A stretch of DNA of 64,000 nucleotides from positions 3,162,001 to 3,226,000 of the forward strand of contig NZ_CP034245.1 of assembly GCF_003931875.1 (NCBI RefSeq), written 5' to 3'. The translations under genes and the position numbers were made by a program. Positions 33,089 through 41,191 of the stretch are shown here, in pieces. Numbering within the stretch: position 1 is the first letter of the stretch; each line of letters opens with the position of its first letter. The stretch is from Microbacterium sp. 10M-3C3. Its GTDB lineage: Bacteria; Actinomycetota; Actinomycetes; Actinomycetales; Microbacteriaceae. The notes beneath the pieces were generated by a model, which was given only the letters and a program-made list of their open reading frames with translations, did not search any database and was not told the origin of the DNA.

Positions 33089-34321
33089 ATGACCGAAGAC
33101 GTCGGCGCGCGCGTTGCGGCGATCTGGCGCATCGAAGGCGCCCGGATCGTCGCGACGCTCGCGCGGGTGGTCGGCGACCTGCCGACCGCCGAAGACCTCG
33201 CCCAGGATGCGGTGGCCGCGGCGCTCGACGTCTGGCCGCGCGAGGGCGTGCCCGACAACCCCGGAGCATGGCTGACCGCGGTCGCCAAGCGGCGCGCGAT
33301 CGACGGATGGCGGCGTGCGGCGACGCGCGACGACAAGTACCGTCTGGCGGCACACGACCCACAGGACGTCGCCGAGACGGACTGGCATCCGATCGACGAC
33401 GATCTGCTGCGCCTGGTCTTCGCGGCCTGTCACCCGGTGCTCTCGCGCGAGGCGCAGCTCGCGCTGACCCTCAAGGTCGTCGCGGGTCTCGGCAGCGACG
33501 CGATCGCGCGGCTGTTCCTCGTGCCGGTCGCGACCACGCAGCAGCGGATCGTCCGTGCGAAGAAGACGCTCGCCGCCGCGCGCGTGCCGTTCGAGATCCC
33601 CGACGAGACGGAGTGGCGCAGCCGGCTCGACGCCGTGCTGGCGGTCATCTACCTCGTCTTCACCGAGGGCTACGCCGCGAGCAGCGGCGAGCGCTGGATC
33701 CGCACGGAGCTCGCGAGCGAGGCGATCCGCCTCGGCCGCATCCTCGCGCGCCTGCTGCCGAACGAACCCGAAGCGCTGGGGCTGCTCGCCCTCATGGAGT
33801 TGCAGTCGTCCCGCTTCGCGGCGCGGGAGGACGCCGACGGCGAGCCGATCCTCCTCGCCGACCAGGATCGGCGCCGCTGGGATCGCTCCGCGATCGCCCG
33901 CGGACGCGCGCTGCTCGCCCGCGCCGACGCGCGGCGCCGCGGCCGCGGCCCCTACCAGCTGCAGGCCGCGATCGCCGAATGCCATGCGGTCGCCGCATCC
34001 GTCGACGACACCGACTGGGCGCGCATCGTCGTGCTGTACGAGGCGCTCGGCCGCATCTCGCCGAGCCCCGTCGTCGACCTCAACCGCGCCGTCGCGGTGT
34101 CGATGGCGACGGGGCCCGCGTCGGCGCTGCGCATCGTGGACGAGATCGCGGATGCGGGGGCCCTCCGCGGATCGCCGCTGCTGCCGTCGGTGCGCGGCGA
34201 GTTGCTGACCCGCCTCGGCCGTGCCGACGAGGCCCGCGCCGAGCTGACGGTGGCCGCCGGTCTCACCGCGAACGAGCGGCAGCGCGCCGTGCTCGAGGCG
34301 AAGATCGCCGCCCTCCGCTGA
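33089..34321 (+). CDS. ECF sigma factor, ECF42 type with C-terminal TPR-like extension
   Basis: A 410-residue sigma factor. Region 2 is RIVATLARVVGDLPTAEDLAQDAVAAAL with the recognition stretch NPGAWLTAVAKRRAIDGWRR; region 4 includes AQLALTLKVVAGLGSDAIARLF and TTQQRIVRAKKTL. The remaining 230 residues are helical with TPR-like repeats and the conserved YLVFTEGYAAS and GPYQLQAAIAECHA. That long C-terminus in place of an anti-sigma factor is typical of ECF42, where it is needed for activity. Trigger unknown. Confidence 0.92.
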   Translation: MTEDVGARVAAIWRIEGARIVATLARVVGDLPTAEDLAQDAVAAALDVWPREGVPDNPGAWLTAVAKRRAIDGWRRAATRDDKYRLAAHDPQDVAETDWHPIDDDLLRLVFAACHPVLSREAQLALTLKVVAGLGSDAIARLFLVPVATTQQRIVRAKKTLAAARVPFEIPDETEWRSRLDAVLAVIYLVFTEGYAASSGERWIRTELASEAIRLGRILARLLPNEPEALGLLALMELQSSRFAAREDADGEPILLADQDRRRWDRSAIARGRALLARADARRRGRGPYQLQAAIAECHAVAASVDDTDWARIVVLYEALGRISPSPVVDLNRAVAVSMATGPASALRIVDEIADAGALRGSPLLPSVRGELLTRLGRADEARAELTVAAGLTANERQRAVLEAKIAALR

Positions 34322-34334
34322 CCCGCCCGGACGC

Positions 34335-34410
34335 GACGTCGGAGGACACGACGAACGTCGGAGGATCGACGCGGATTCCTCCGACGTTCGTGCGTTCCTC
34401 CGACGTTCGA
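34335..34410. repeat. Palindrome with four half-sites, family 3 copy E
   Basis: ACGAACGTCGGAGGA (34351-34365) is complementary to 34377-34391. Further half-sites lie outside at 34335 (GACGTCGGAGGA) and 34396 (inverted). It separates the convergent sigma factor and RibD-like genes. Copy F is at 36341. Confidence 0.85.
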
Positions 34411-34432
34411 GTGGCGGATGCGGCGAGTCGCG

Positions 34433-35056
34433 TCAGGTCATGTCGCCGGTGCGCACCGGCTCGCCCGGGCCGTACCGCAGCCATGTCGCGCCCGCGGAGC
34501 CGCTGACCGGCGGCTCGAGCAGCTGAAGGCCGCGCGCGCCGCCCGACTCCGGGAAGAGGCGCTTGCCCGCGCCGAGCACGATCGGGTAGATCGCGAGGTT
34601 CAGCACGTCGAACAGCCCCTCGGCGACGAGCGTGCGCGAGAAGTCGATGCTGCCGACGACGTGCACGTCCGCGTGCCGCTCGCGCAGACCCGCGATCTCG
34701 GCGGCGAGGTCGGGCCCGAGCCGGTGCGAGTTGTGCCACGTGAGCTCCCGGTCGCCGCGCGTCGCGACGTACTTCGGCATCGCGTTGAACTTCCTCGCGA
34801 TCTCGAACTCCGGACGCTGGTCGTCCGCGAAGGCCGGCCAGTACGCCGCGAAGATGTCGTATGTGCGCCGGCCGAGCAGCAGCGCGTCCATGCCGCGGAT
34901 GCCGGCGATGATGCGCTCCCCGATCGCGTCGTCCTGGAAGGGCGCCTGCCAGCCGCCGTAGGCGAAGCCGCCCGAGGTGTCCTCCTGGGGACCGCCCGGC
35001 GCTTGCATGACGCCGTCGAGGGTGCTGAACAGGTCGATCTGGATGGTGCCGGTCAT
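34433..35056 (-). CDS. RibD C-terminal/dihydrofolate-reductase-like protein
   Basis: A 207-residue NADPH reductase-fold protein of the YyaP/RibD_C group. Conserved stretches are IQIDLFSTLDGVMQAPGG, ALLLGRRTYDIFAAYWP and HVVGSIDFSRTLVAEGLFD, followed by IYPIVLGAGKRLFPE, all typical. These proteins are only distantly related to folate-pathway DHFR, and substrates are mostly unknown. Good site AAGGAG 5 bp before the ATG at 35054-35056. Last gene of the VOC-HxlR-RibD unit on the minus strand. Confidence 0.88.
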   Translation of the reverse strand: MTGTIQIDLFSTLDGVMQAPGGPQEDTSGGFAYGGWQAPFQDDAIGERIIAGIRGMDALLLGRRTYDIFAAYWPAFADDQRPEFEIARKFNAMPKYVATRGDRELTWHNSHRLGPDLAAEIAGLRERHADVHVVGSIDFSRTLVAEGLFDVLNLAIYPIVLGAGKRLFPESGGARGLQLLEPPVSGSAGATWLRYGPGEPVRTGDMT

Positions 35057-35090
35057 GCTGACTCCTTCGTCGTGGCGGCCGGGCGCCGCA

Positions 35091-35792
35091 TCAGGCGACC
35101 GCGTCCCGGTGGGGCGCGTCGATGTGGAAGGTCGCCGCGAAGCGCTCGAGCAGCGCCGGCTCGCCCCGGACGACGGCGACCAGGTCGCGGTCGATCGCCT
35201 CACCCGGCGTCACGTCGCCGGCGATGACCTCCCGGATGCCGGGACCGGCCACGAGGACGGCATCCGGCTCGCCGTCCGGCATCCGTCCGCCCACCGGCGC
35301 CATGGCCGGTGCGATGCGGTGCACGGTCAGCGTGTCGCCGACCACGACCGCGCGGAGCGCGACGTCGCCGACGTGCACTTCGTAGTCGGCGGGCTCCAGC
35401 CCGACCGCGACGTCGGGGCGGAAAGCGGTGCGCAGCGCCATCGTGAGCGAGTCGCCGGTGACGACGTCGCCCTCCTCCGGCTCGCCCATCTGCGCGAACC
35501 CCCAGCGACCGAGCGCGAGCACGATCGGCTCCAGCTCGCGGCCGTAGGACGTCAGCTCGTACACGAGCCCGCAGTGCTTGAGCGGCACGCGGCGCACGAC
35601 GCCCCCCTCCTGCAGCTCTTTGAGCCGCGCGGAGAGGATGTTCGTCGGGATACGGGGGAGGCCCTGCTTGAGGTCGGTGTAGCGCCGCGGTCCGACGAGA
35701 AGATCGCGCACGATGAGCATGGCCCACCGCTCGCCGATCAGCTCCACCGCGGTCGTGACCCCGCAGTACTGCCCGTAGCTGCGCGCCGCCAT
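35091..35792 (-). CDS. HxlR-family regulator with C-terminal ligand-binding-like extension
   Basis: A 233-residue regulator, about twice the usual HxlR length. The N-terminal half is a complete HxlR winged helix: YCGVTTAVELIGERWAMLIVR, the redox-relevant Cys10, GPRRYTDLKQGLPRIPTNIL and the wing VPLKHCGLVYELTSYGREL. The remaining 110 residues look like a sterol-carrier-protein-2-type domain (ALRTAFRPDVAVGLEP, YEVHVGDVALRAVVVGD), which may bind a lipid-like effector. It sits 3 bp after the VOC gene, in the operon it probably controls. Confidence 0.88.
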   Translation of the reverse strand: MAARSYGQYCGVTTAVELIGERWAMLIVRDLLVGPRRYTDLKQGLPRIPTNILSARLKELQEGGVVRRVPLKHCGLVYELTSYGRELEPIVLALGRWGFAQMGEPEEGDVVTGDSLTMALRTAFRPDVAVGLEPADYEVHVGDVALRAVVVGDTLTVHRIAPAMAPVGGRMPDGEPDAVLVAGPGIREVIAGDVTPGEAIDRDLVAVVRGEPALLERFAATFHIDAPHRDAVA

Positions 35793-35795
35793 CGG

Positions 35796-36230
35796 TCAGT
35801 GCTCCGGCTGGTACTCCATCGCGGCCGGACCCTTCTCCACCGCCTCCTGATCCATCCAGATGAAGGAGAGCAGGTTGCCGTCGGGGTCTTCGAGGTTGCG
35901 ACTGTACATCCAGCCGTAGTCGTCGGGCTCGCCGTACTCGCTGCCGCCTGCCTTCTCGCCCGCGGCGATCGTGGCGTCCACGTCGTCGCGCGAGTCGCGG
36001 CTGAGGCCGATGAAGGCCTGCACCGACACACGCGGGTCGATCATCTGCCGGTCGCTGAAGGTGGCGAAGAAGTCGCGCCGCAGCACCATCATCTGGATGT
36101 TGTCGTCCCACACGACGCACGCGGCGTTCTCATCCGTGAAGAGCGGATTCAGGGTCGCGCCGATCGCGGTGTAGAACGCCTTCGAGCGGTCCAGGTCTTC
36201 GGTGGCCACGTTCACGAAGATGTGCGTCAT
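35796..36230 (-). CDS. VOC (glyoxalase/bleomycin resistance-like) family protein
   Basis: A 144-residue vicinal-oxygen-chelate protein beginning MTHIFVNVATEDLDRSKAFY. The two beta-alpha-beta-beta-beta units are seen, ending NLEDPDGNLLSFIWMD. Family members act on glyoxal-type or aromatic substrates or bind drugs. The ATG at 36228-36230 is chosen for the GAGAGAG site upstream and because the longer frame runs into the operator region. First gene of the VOC-HxlR-RibD operon. Confidence 0.88.
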   Translation of the reverse strand: MTHIFVNVATEDLDRSKAFYTAIGATLNPLFTDENAACVVWDDNIQMMVLRRDFFATFSDRQMIDPRVSVQAFIGLSRDSRDDVDATIAAGEKAGGSEYGEPDDYGWMYSRNLEDPDGNLLSFIWMDQEAVEKGPAAMEYQPEH

Positions 36231-36288
36231 GGGGAACTCTCTCATTCGTCGCGCCGGCCCGACGTCGGCGCGTGGCCACATACTTGGG

Positions 36289-36320
36289 AAAAGCAAGCAA
36301 GCTTGTCAAGAGCAAGCAAT
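36289..36320 (-). promoter_or_regulatory. Promoter and candidate HxlR operator
   Basis: On the minus strand TTGACA (36303-36308) is followed 18 bp on by AAGTAT. AGCAAGCAA occurs twice (36292-36300 and 36311-36319), 19 bp apart, around the palindrome CAAGCTTG (36298-36305). The repeats bracket the -35 box, a good place for the co-encoded HxlR protein to act. Confidence 0.5.
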
Positions 36321-36340
36321 CGGCCTCGTCGGGCGAAACG

Positions 36341-36396
36341 ACGAACGTCGGAGCATCCGGGATGGATGCTCCGACGTTCGCGTGATTCTCCGACGA
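36341..36396. repeat. Palindrome, family 3 copy F
   Basis: CGAACGTCGGAGCATCC (36342-36358) matches its complement at 36364-36380 over 17 bp with a 5-nt loop; a third, shorter half TCTCCGACG follows. It lies 20-80 bp after the FMN reductase stop and upstream of the HxlR operon promoter. Confidence 0.85.
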
Positions 36397-36418
36397 TGAG
36401 GGCGCCGGATGCCGCGGG

Positions 36419-37000
36419 TCAGGCCGCGTGCGAGTCGGCGAGCTCGCGCGCCGGCACGTAGCGGGCGATGAGGTGCTCGAACGCCTCGAGGAACGAGCGC
36501 AGGAAGCCCGCCGTCGTGTCGTCGCTGATCTCGCCGTTCTCGCCGAACAGGCCGGGCTTGGACTGCACGTAGCCCTCGGGCTGGCCGAGCACGGGCGCGT
36601 TGTAGTGGCTGAACACGGCCTTCAGGTGCTGCTGGGCCGCGGCGGTGCCGATGGGGCCGCCGGACGTGCCGATGATCGCGACCGGCTTGCCGTCGAACGA
36701 GCCGTGGCCCCACGGGCGGGCCGACCAGTCGAGCGCGTTCTTGAGCACACCCGGGATCGAGCGGCTGTACTCGGGCGTGACGATGATGACGCCGTCGACG
36801 TCGGCGATGGCCTGCTTGAAGTCGCGCGCGACCTGCGGGAAGTCCGCGTCGTAGTCGGGCGAGTAGAACGGCAGGTCCTTGATCGGGATCTCCACGAGGG
36901 TCGTGCCCTCCGGGGCGACCGCCTCGAGCGCCTTCGCCAGGCGCCGGTTGATCGAGGTGCTGGAGATGCTGCCGACGATGTAGCCGATCGTGTACGTCAC
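36419..37000 (-). CDS. NADPH-dependent FMN reductase family protein
   Basis: A 193-residue flavodoxin-fold reductase. IGYIVGSISSTSINRRLAKAL binds FMN phosphate, VDGVIIVTPEYSRSIPGVLKNALDW is the family signature, and KPVAIIGTSGGPIGTAAAQQHL completes the flavin site. Homologues reduce quinones, azo dyes or chromate and lower oxidative stress. GTG at 36998-37000 is preceded by GGAAGGAC. Single gene. Confidence 0.92.
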   Translation of the reverse strand: MTYTIGYIVGSISSTSINRRLAKALEAVAPEGTTLVEIPIKDLPFYSPDYDADFPQVARDFKQAIADVDGVIIVTPEYSRSIPGVLKNALDWSARPWGHGSFDGKPVAIIGTSGGPIGTAAAQQHLKAVFSHYNAPVLGQPEGYVQSKPGLFGENGEISDDTTAGFLRSFLEAFEHLIARYVPARELADSHAA

Positions 37001-37144
37001 GAGTGTCGTCCTTCCGTTGGGGATGTTCCCGATGTCGCGTTCTACAACGGCGCCCACCGCGGATCCATTCCCACGCATAGGTTTCTTCCAGGTTCTCGTC
37101 TCCGGCTCCGTCGCGCGGCGGATGCGGCGGCCCGACCCGGCTCG

Positions 37145-37150
37145 TAGCGT
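37145..37150 (+). promoter_or_regulatory. -10 box TAGCGT of the two-component operon
   Basis: Six bp before ATG 37157. The upstream sequence GCGGCCCGACCC...GTAGCGT reappears before the ABC exporter at 39140. Confidence 0.5.
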
Positions 37151-37156
37151 GGAGGC

Positions 37157-38416
37157 ATGACCCGCCTCACCCGCGCCCCGCAGCGCGGCGACGCGATCCT
37201 CGCGGCGGCGCTCTTCGTCGGCGCCGTCGGCAGCGCCGTGCTGTCGTCCGTCGCCGGGCTCTACGGCGACGGCCAGGCCGACCTCGGCTGGGCGATCGCC
37301 TACGCCGTCGTGCTCGCGGCACCGCTCGCGGTGCGGCGGCGCTGGCCGTCGGTCGTCGCCGTCGTCGTGTCGGCGGCGTACTTCACCGCCGTGACCCTGC
37401 GCATCCCCGAGCTCTACGCCGGCAACATCGCGATGTTCATCGCGCTGTACACCGTCGGCGCGTGGTCGGACGATCGTCGTCGCGCGCTCATCGTGCGCGT
37501 CGCGATCATCCTGGGCATGACGGTGTGGCTGACGGTCACGATGTACCAGGATGCGACGACCCCCGCCGACCAGGTCGGTGACGACGCCTTCTCGCGTGCC
37601 GGCGCGTTCTCACCCTTCGTCGCGTACTCGCTGCTGATGATCCTCATCAACGCGCTGTACTTCGGGGGCGCGTACTACTTCGGCGAGGCCGCGTACGCAC
37701 GCCGCCGCGAACGCCGCGCCCTCCAGCAGCGCACGCGCGAGCTCGAGGCGGAGCGCGAGCGCACGGCCGCCCAGGCGGTGGCGCTCGACCGCGTGCGCAT
37801 CGCGCGCGAGCTGCACGACGTCGTCGCGCACCACGTGTCGCTCATGGGCGTGCAGGCGGGAGCCGCCCGCACCGTGATGGCGCGCGATCCCGACAAGGCC
37901 CGCGACCTCCTGCAGGGGGTCGAGGACTCCGCGCGAGCGTCGCTCGGCGAGCTGCGCCACCTGCTCGAGACCCTCCGCACGCCCGACGGCGCGGCGTCGC
38001 CCGCGCCGTCCGACGCGCCCGCACGGGGCCTCGCCGATCTGCCGGCGCTCGTCGAGGAGGCGCGCGCCGCCGGCCTGCCCACGACGCTGTCGGTCGTCGG
38101 CGACGAGACGCCCGTGCCGGACCTCGTCCAGCTGAACCTGTACCGCATCGCGCAGGAGGCGCTCACGAACGCCCGCCGGCACGCGGGGCCCGACGCGACC
38201 GCCGACGTGCGCGTGCGCTACGTGCGCGACGGCATCGAGCTCGAGGTCGCGAACACGGGCCACGCGACCGCGGCGGAGCCGGGACTCGGCCGCCTCGGCA
38301 TGCGCGAGCGCGCCGCCGCCTCGGGGGGCACGCTCGAGGCCGGCCCGCGCGCCCGCGGCGGATGGCTCGTGCGCGCCGCGATCCCGCTGGCCGAACGGAT
38401 GCGCGCCGATGCCTGA
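37157..38416 (+). CDS. Two-component sensor histidine kinase, NarL/LiaS class
   Basis: A 419-residue membrane kinase. Four to five hydrophobic helices occupy residues 10-185 (sensor part with few extracellular residues), then a coiled linker (QQRTRELEAERERTAAQAV), the HisKA_3 phosphoacceptor ARELHDVVAHHVSLMGVQAG, and an HATPase domain (YRIAQEALTNARRHAG, GLGRLGMRERAAASGG). Such intramembrane-type kinases usually sense envelope stress or antibiotics through an adjacent ABC exporter, which exists here. Overlaps its response regulator by 8 bp. Confidence 0.93.
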   Translation: MTRLTRAPQRGDAILAAALFVGAVGSAVLSSVAGLYGDGQADLGWAIAYAVVLAAPLAVRRRWPSVVAVVVSAAYFTAVTLRIPELYAGNIAMFIALYTVGAWSDDRRRALIVRVAIILGMTVWLTVTMYQDATTPADQVGDDAFSRAGAFSPFVAYSLLMILINALYFGGAYYFGEAAYARRRERRALQQRTRELEAERERTAAQAVALDRVRIARELHDVVAHHVSLMGVQAGAARTVMARDPDKARDLLQGVEDSARASLGELRHLLETLRTPDGAASPAPSDAPARGLADLPALVEEARAAGLPTTLSVVGDETPVPDLVQLNLYRIAQEALTNARRHAGPDATADVRVRYVRDGIELEVANTGHATAAEPGLGRLGMRERAAASGGTLEAGPRARGGWLVRAAIPLAERMRADA

Positions 38417-39083
38417 GATCCGCGTCCTGCTCGCCGACGATCACGCCATGATGCGGGCCGGGTTCCGCACGATCCTGTCGCTGCACGACGACATCGCCGT
38501 GGTGGGCGAAGCTGCGGACGGCGACGAGGCCGTGGCCGCCGCATCCGCCCTGCGCCCCGACGTCATCTGCATGGACGTGCAGATGCCCGGCACGGACGGC
38601 CTCGCCGCCACGCGCGCGATCGTCGCCGATCCGGCCATCGACGCGGCGGTGCTGATCGTGACCACCTTCGACCGCGACGACTACCTGTTCGCCGCGCTCG
38701 AAGCCGGCGCGAGCGGGTTCCTGCTGAAGAACGCGGGCCCGGAGGAGCTCGTCGCCGCGGTGCGCGTCGTCGCGTCCGGGGACGCGCTGCTCGCGCCCGA
38801 GGTCACGCGCCGCGTGATCGCGCGCTTCGCCGCCGGGTCGGCGGACGGCAGCGTCGGTGCCGCCCCGGCGCGCGCCCTCCCGGCGCTCCCGGATGCGCTC
38901 ACCGAGCGCGAGACCGACGTGCTCCGCCTCATGTCGGAGGCGCTCAGCAACGCCGAGATCGCCGCGCGACTGTTCATCGGCGAGGCGACGGTCAAGACGC
39001 ACGTGTCCAACGTGCTGCAGAAGCTCGGCGCCCGCGATCGCGTCGCCGCCGTGGTGTGGGCGCACCGCAGCGGCCTCGTCTGA
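38409..39083 (+). CDS. NarL/LuxR-type response regulator
   Basis: A 224-residue regulator. The receiver domain shows the acidic pair in LLADDHAMMRAGF, phosphoacceptor Asp in VICMDVQMPGTDG, and Lys in GFLLKNAGPEELV. The C-terminal LuxR helix-turn-helix is LTERETDVLRLMSEALSNAEIA followed by TVKTHVSNVLQKLG. Partner of the upstream kinase. Likely target: the ABC exporter promoter 120 bp downstream, which shares sequence with the operon's own promoter. Confidence 0.95.
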   Translation: MPEIRVLLADDHAMMRAGFRTILSLHDDIAVVGEAADGDEAVAAASALRPDVICMDVQMPGTDGLAATRAIVADPAIDAAVLIVTTFDRDDYLFAALEAGASGFLLKNAGPEELVAAVRVVASGDALLAPEVTRRVIARFAAGSADGSVGAAPARALPALPDALTERETDVLRLMSEALSNAEIAARLFIGEATVKTHVSNVLQKLGARDRVAAVVWAHRSGLV

Positions 39084-39139
39084 CGCGCCTCCCCCGCACG
39101 GCGGATGCGGCGAACCCCCCTCCGGGCGGATGCTGCGGC

Positions 39140-39158
39140 GCGGCCCGATCCGTAGCGT
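39140..39158 (+). promoter_or_regulatory. Promoter of the ABC exporter operon
   Basis: CGGCCCGATCCGTAGCGT ends in a TAGCGT -10 box (39153-39158). The transcript would carry a 35-nt leader with AAGGAGG before GTG 39201. Sequence shared with 37129-37150. Confidence 0.45.
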
Positions 39159-39200
39159 CGAAGCACGGCGGCCGATCGGTCGCGACTCCAAGGAGGACAC

Positions 39201-40085
39201 GTGCTCGAACTTCGCGGGATCACCAAGAGCTACGGCGGACGCCGGGTGCTCGACGGCGTCGGCTTCACGGTCGCCCCGGGCCGGCTCACCGGCTTCGTCG
39301 GCGGCAACGGCGCCGGCAAGACCACGACCATGCGCATCGCCCTCGGCGTCCTCGCGAAGGATGCCGGGTCGGTGCGCCTCGGCGGCGCGGAGGTGACGAC
39401 CTCCGATCGGCGCCGATTCGGGTACATGCCGGAGGAGCGTGGGCTGTACCCGAAGATGAAGGTCGGCGAGCACATCGCCTACCTCGCACGGCTGCACGGC
39501 TACGGCCGCGCCGACGCCACCGCGCGCGCCGAGGCACTCCTCGAGCGTCTCGGGCTCGGCGAGCGCCTGGGCGACTCGGTCGAGACGCTCTCGCTCGGCA
39601 ACCAGCAGCGGGCGCAGATCGCCGCCGCGCTCGTGCACGACCCCGAGGTGCTCATCCTCGACGAGCCGTTCTCGGGGCTCGACCCGCTCGCCGTCGACGT
39701 CGTCGCCGCGGTGCTGCAGGAGAAGGCGGCGACCGGCGCCGCCGTGCTGTTCTCGTCGCACCAGCTCGATGTCGTCGAGCGCCTGTGCGACGACCTCGTC
39801 ATCATCGCCGGCGGCACCGTGCGGGCGGCGGGCTCCCGCGAAGAGCTGCGCCGGCAGCATTCCACGCACCGCTACGAGCTCGTCTCCGCCGGCGACGCCG
39901 GGTGGGTGCGCGAGCAGCCGGGCGTCATGGTCCTCGACTTCGACGGCGGCTACGCCCTGTTCGACGCCGATGACGACACCGCCGCGCAGCGCGTGCTCCG
40001 TGCCGCCGTCGAGCGCGGCGACGTGGCGAGCTTCGCGCCGCAGCATCCGACCCTCGCCGAGATCTTCAAGGAGGTCATCCGATGA
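39201..40085 (+). CDS. ABC transporter ATP-binding protein (NatA/DrrA-like)
   Basis: A 294-residue ATPase for an ABC-2 exporter. Walker A GGNGAGKTTT, signature LSLGNQQRAQ (a variant of LSGGQ typical of NatA), Walker B VLILDEPFSGLDP and H-loop FSSHQLDVV are present. A 70-residue C-terminal domain follows. Start GTG has a strong AAGGAGG site. Four-bp overlap (ATGA) with its permease. Confidence 0.93.
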   Translation: MLELRGITKSYGGRRVLDGVGFTVAPGRLTGFVGGNGAGKTTTMRIALGVLAKDAGSVRLGGAEVTTSDRRRFGYMPEERGLYPKMKVGEHIAYLARLHGYGRADATARAEALLERLGLGERLGDSVETLSLGNQQRAQIAAALVHDPEVLILDEPFSGLDPLAVDVVAAVLQEKAATGAAVLFSSHQLDVVERLCDDLVIIAGGTVRAAGSREELRRQHSTHRYELVSAGDAGWVREQPGVMVLDFDGGYALFDADDDTAAQRVLRAAVERGDVASFAPQHPTLAEIFKEVIR

Positions 40086-41191
40086 GCGCTCCCGCATCCA
40101 CCCCCGCCGCGCCCACCGAGCTGCAGAGCGTGTGGCTCGTCGCCGAGCGCGAGATCGGCTCGAAGCTGCGCAGCAAGGTGTTCGTGATCTCGAGCGCGAT
40201 CCTCATCCTCGCCGCCCTCGCCTCCGTGCTGTGGGGCGGGTTCGCCGCCGCGTCGGCCGGCGACGGCGTGGCCGTGGCCGTGACGTCGCAGACCGAGGCG
40301 GCGACCCGCGGCGTCGACGGGCTCGACGTCACCGTCGCCGACAGCGTCGACGACGCCACCGCCCTCGTGCGCGACGGCACGGTCGAGGCCGCGCTCGTGC
40401 CCGACGACTCGACGTCGTTCGGGTACAGGGTCCTCGCCGACGACAGTGCGCCCACCGAGGTGGTCGAGCTGCTCAGCCAGACGCCGCCGGTCGAGCTCCT
40501 CGACCCCGCCGGCGCGACCGACGGCCTCCTGCGCTACTTCGTGGCGCTCGGCTTCGGGATCGTCTTCCTCATGGCCGCGTCGACCTTCGGCAGCACGATC
40601 GCCTCGAGCGTCGTCGAGGAGAAGCAGACGCGCATCGTCGAGATCCTCATCTCCGCGATCCCGGTGCGGGCGCTGCTGGCGGGCAAGGTCGTCGGCAACA
40701 CGGTGCTCGCGATGGCGCAGATCGTCGCGCTGGCCGCCGTCGCCTCGGTGGGGCTCTCGGTCACGGGTCAGACGGAGGTGCTGACCGGCCTCGGCGCGCC
40801 CCTGGTGTGGTTCGGGGTGTTCTTCTTCTTCGGCTTCGTGCTGCTCGCGGCGCTGTTCGCGGCGGCCGGCGCGATGGTCTCGCGGCAGGAGGACATCGGG
40901 GCGACCACGTCGCCGCTGACGATCCTCATCATGGCGCCGTACTTCCTCGTGATCTTCTTCAACGACAACCCCGTCGTGCTGTCGGTCATGTCGTACGTGC
41001 CCTTCTCGGCGCCCGTCGCGATGCCGCTGCGCCTGTACCTCGGGCAGGCGCAGTGGTGGGAGCCGCTCATCTCCCTCGCCGTGCTCGTCGCGACGTGCGC
41101 CGGCGCCATCTGGGTCGGCGCGCGCATCTACCGCAACTCGCTGCTGCGCATGGGCGCGCGCGTCAAGCTCGCGGAGGCGCTGCGCGGGTGA
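40082..41191 (+). CDS. ABC-2 family exporter permease (NatB-like)
   Basis: A 369-residue membrane protein. One helix near residue 45 is followed by an extracytoplasmic domain of about 120 residues and a C-terminal block of five helices (ALGFGIVFLMAASTFGSTIA, VEEKQTRIVEILISAIPV, the last being the conserved cytoplasmic coupling segment of NatB). Probably exports Na+ or a drug with the upstream ATPase. Its last eight codons plus stop (KLAEALRG) are the first unit of a 26-bp tandem array. Confidence 0.92.
   Translation: MSAPASTPAAPTELQSVWLVAEREIGSKLRSKVFVISSAILILAALASVLWGGFAAASAGDGVAVAVTSQTEAATRGVDGLDVTVADSVDDATALVRDGTVEAALVPDDSTSFGYRVLADDSAPTEVVELLSQTPPVELLDPAGATDGLLRYFVALGFGIVFLMAASTFGSTIASSVVEEKQTRIVEILISAIPVRALLAGKVVGNTVLAMAQIVALAAVASVGLSVTGQTEVLTGLGAPLVWFGVFFFFGFVLLAALFAAAGAMVSRQEDIGATTSPLTILIMAPYFLVIFFNDNPVVLSVMSYVPFSAPVAMPLRLYLGQAQWWEPLISLAVLVATCAGAIWVGARIYRNSLLRMGARVKLAEALRG

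Noticed and set aside
34433-35056. Annotation as true dihydrofolate reductase (folA)
   Set aside because: The sequence fits the RibD_C/YyaP group rather than folate-pathway DHFR, and its neighbours are not folate genes.
34335-36396. Palindromes considered as ordinary rho-independent terminators
   Set aside because: No T-run follows the stems, additional half-sites lie outside, and sequences are shared between loci; a termination role is still possible but would not explain these traits.
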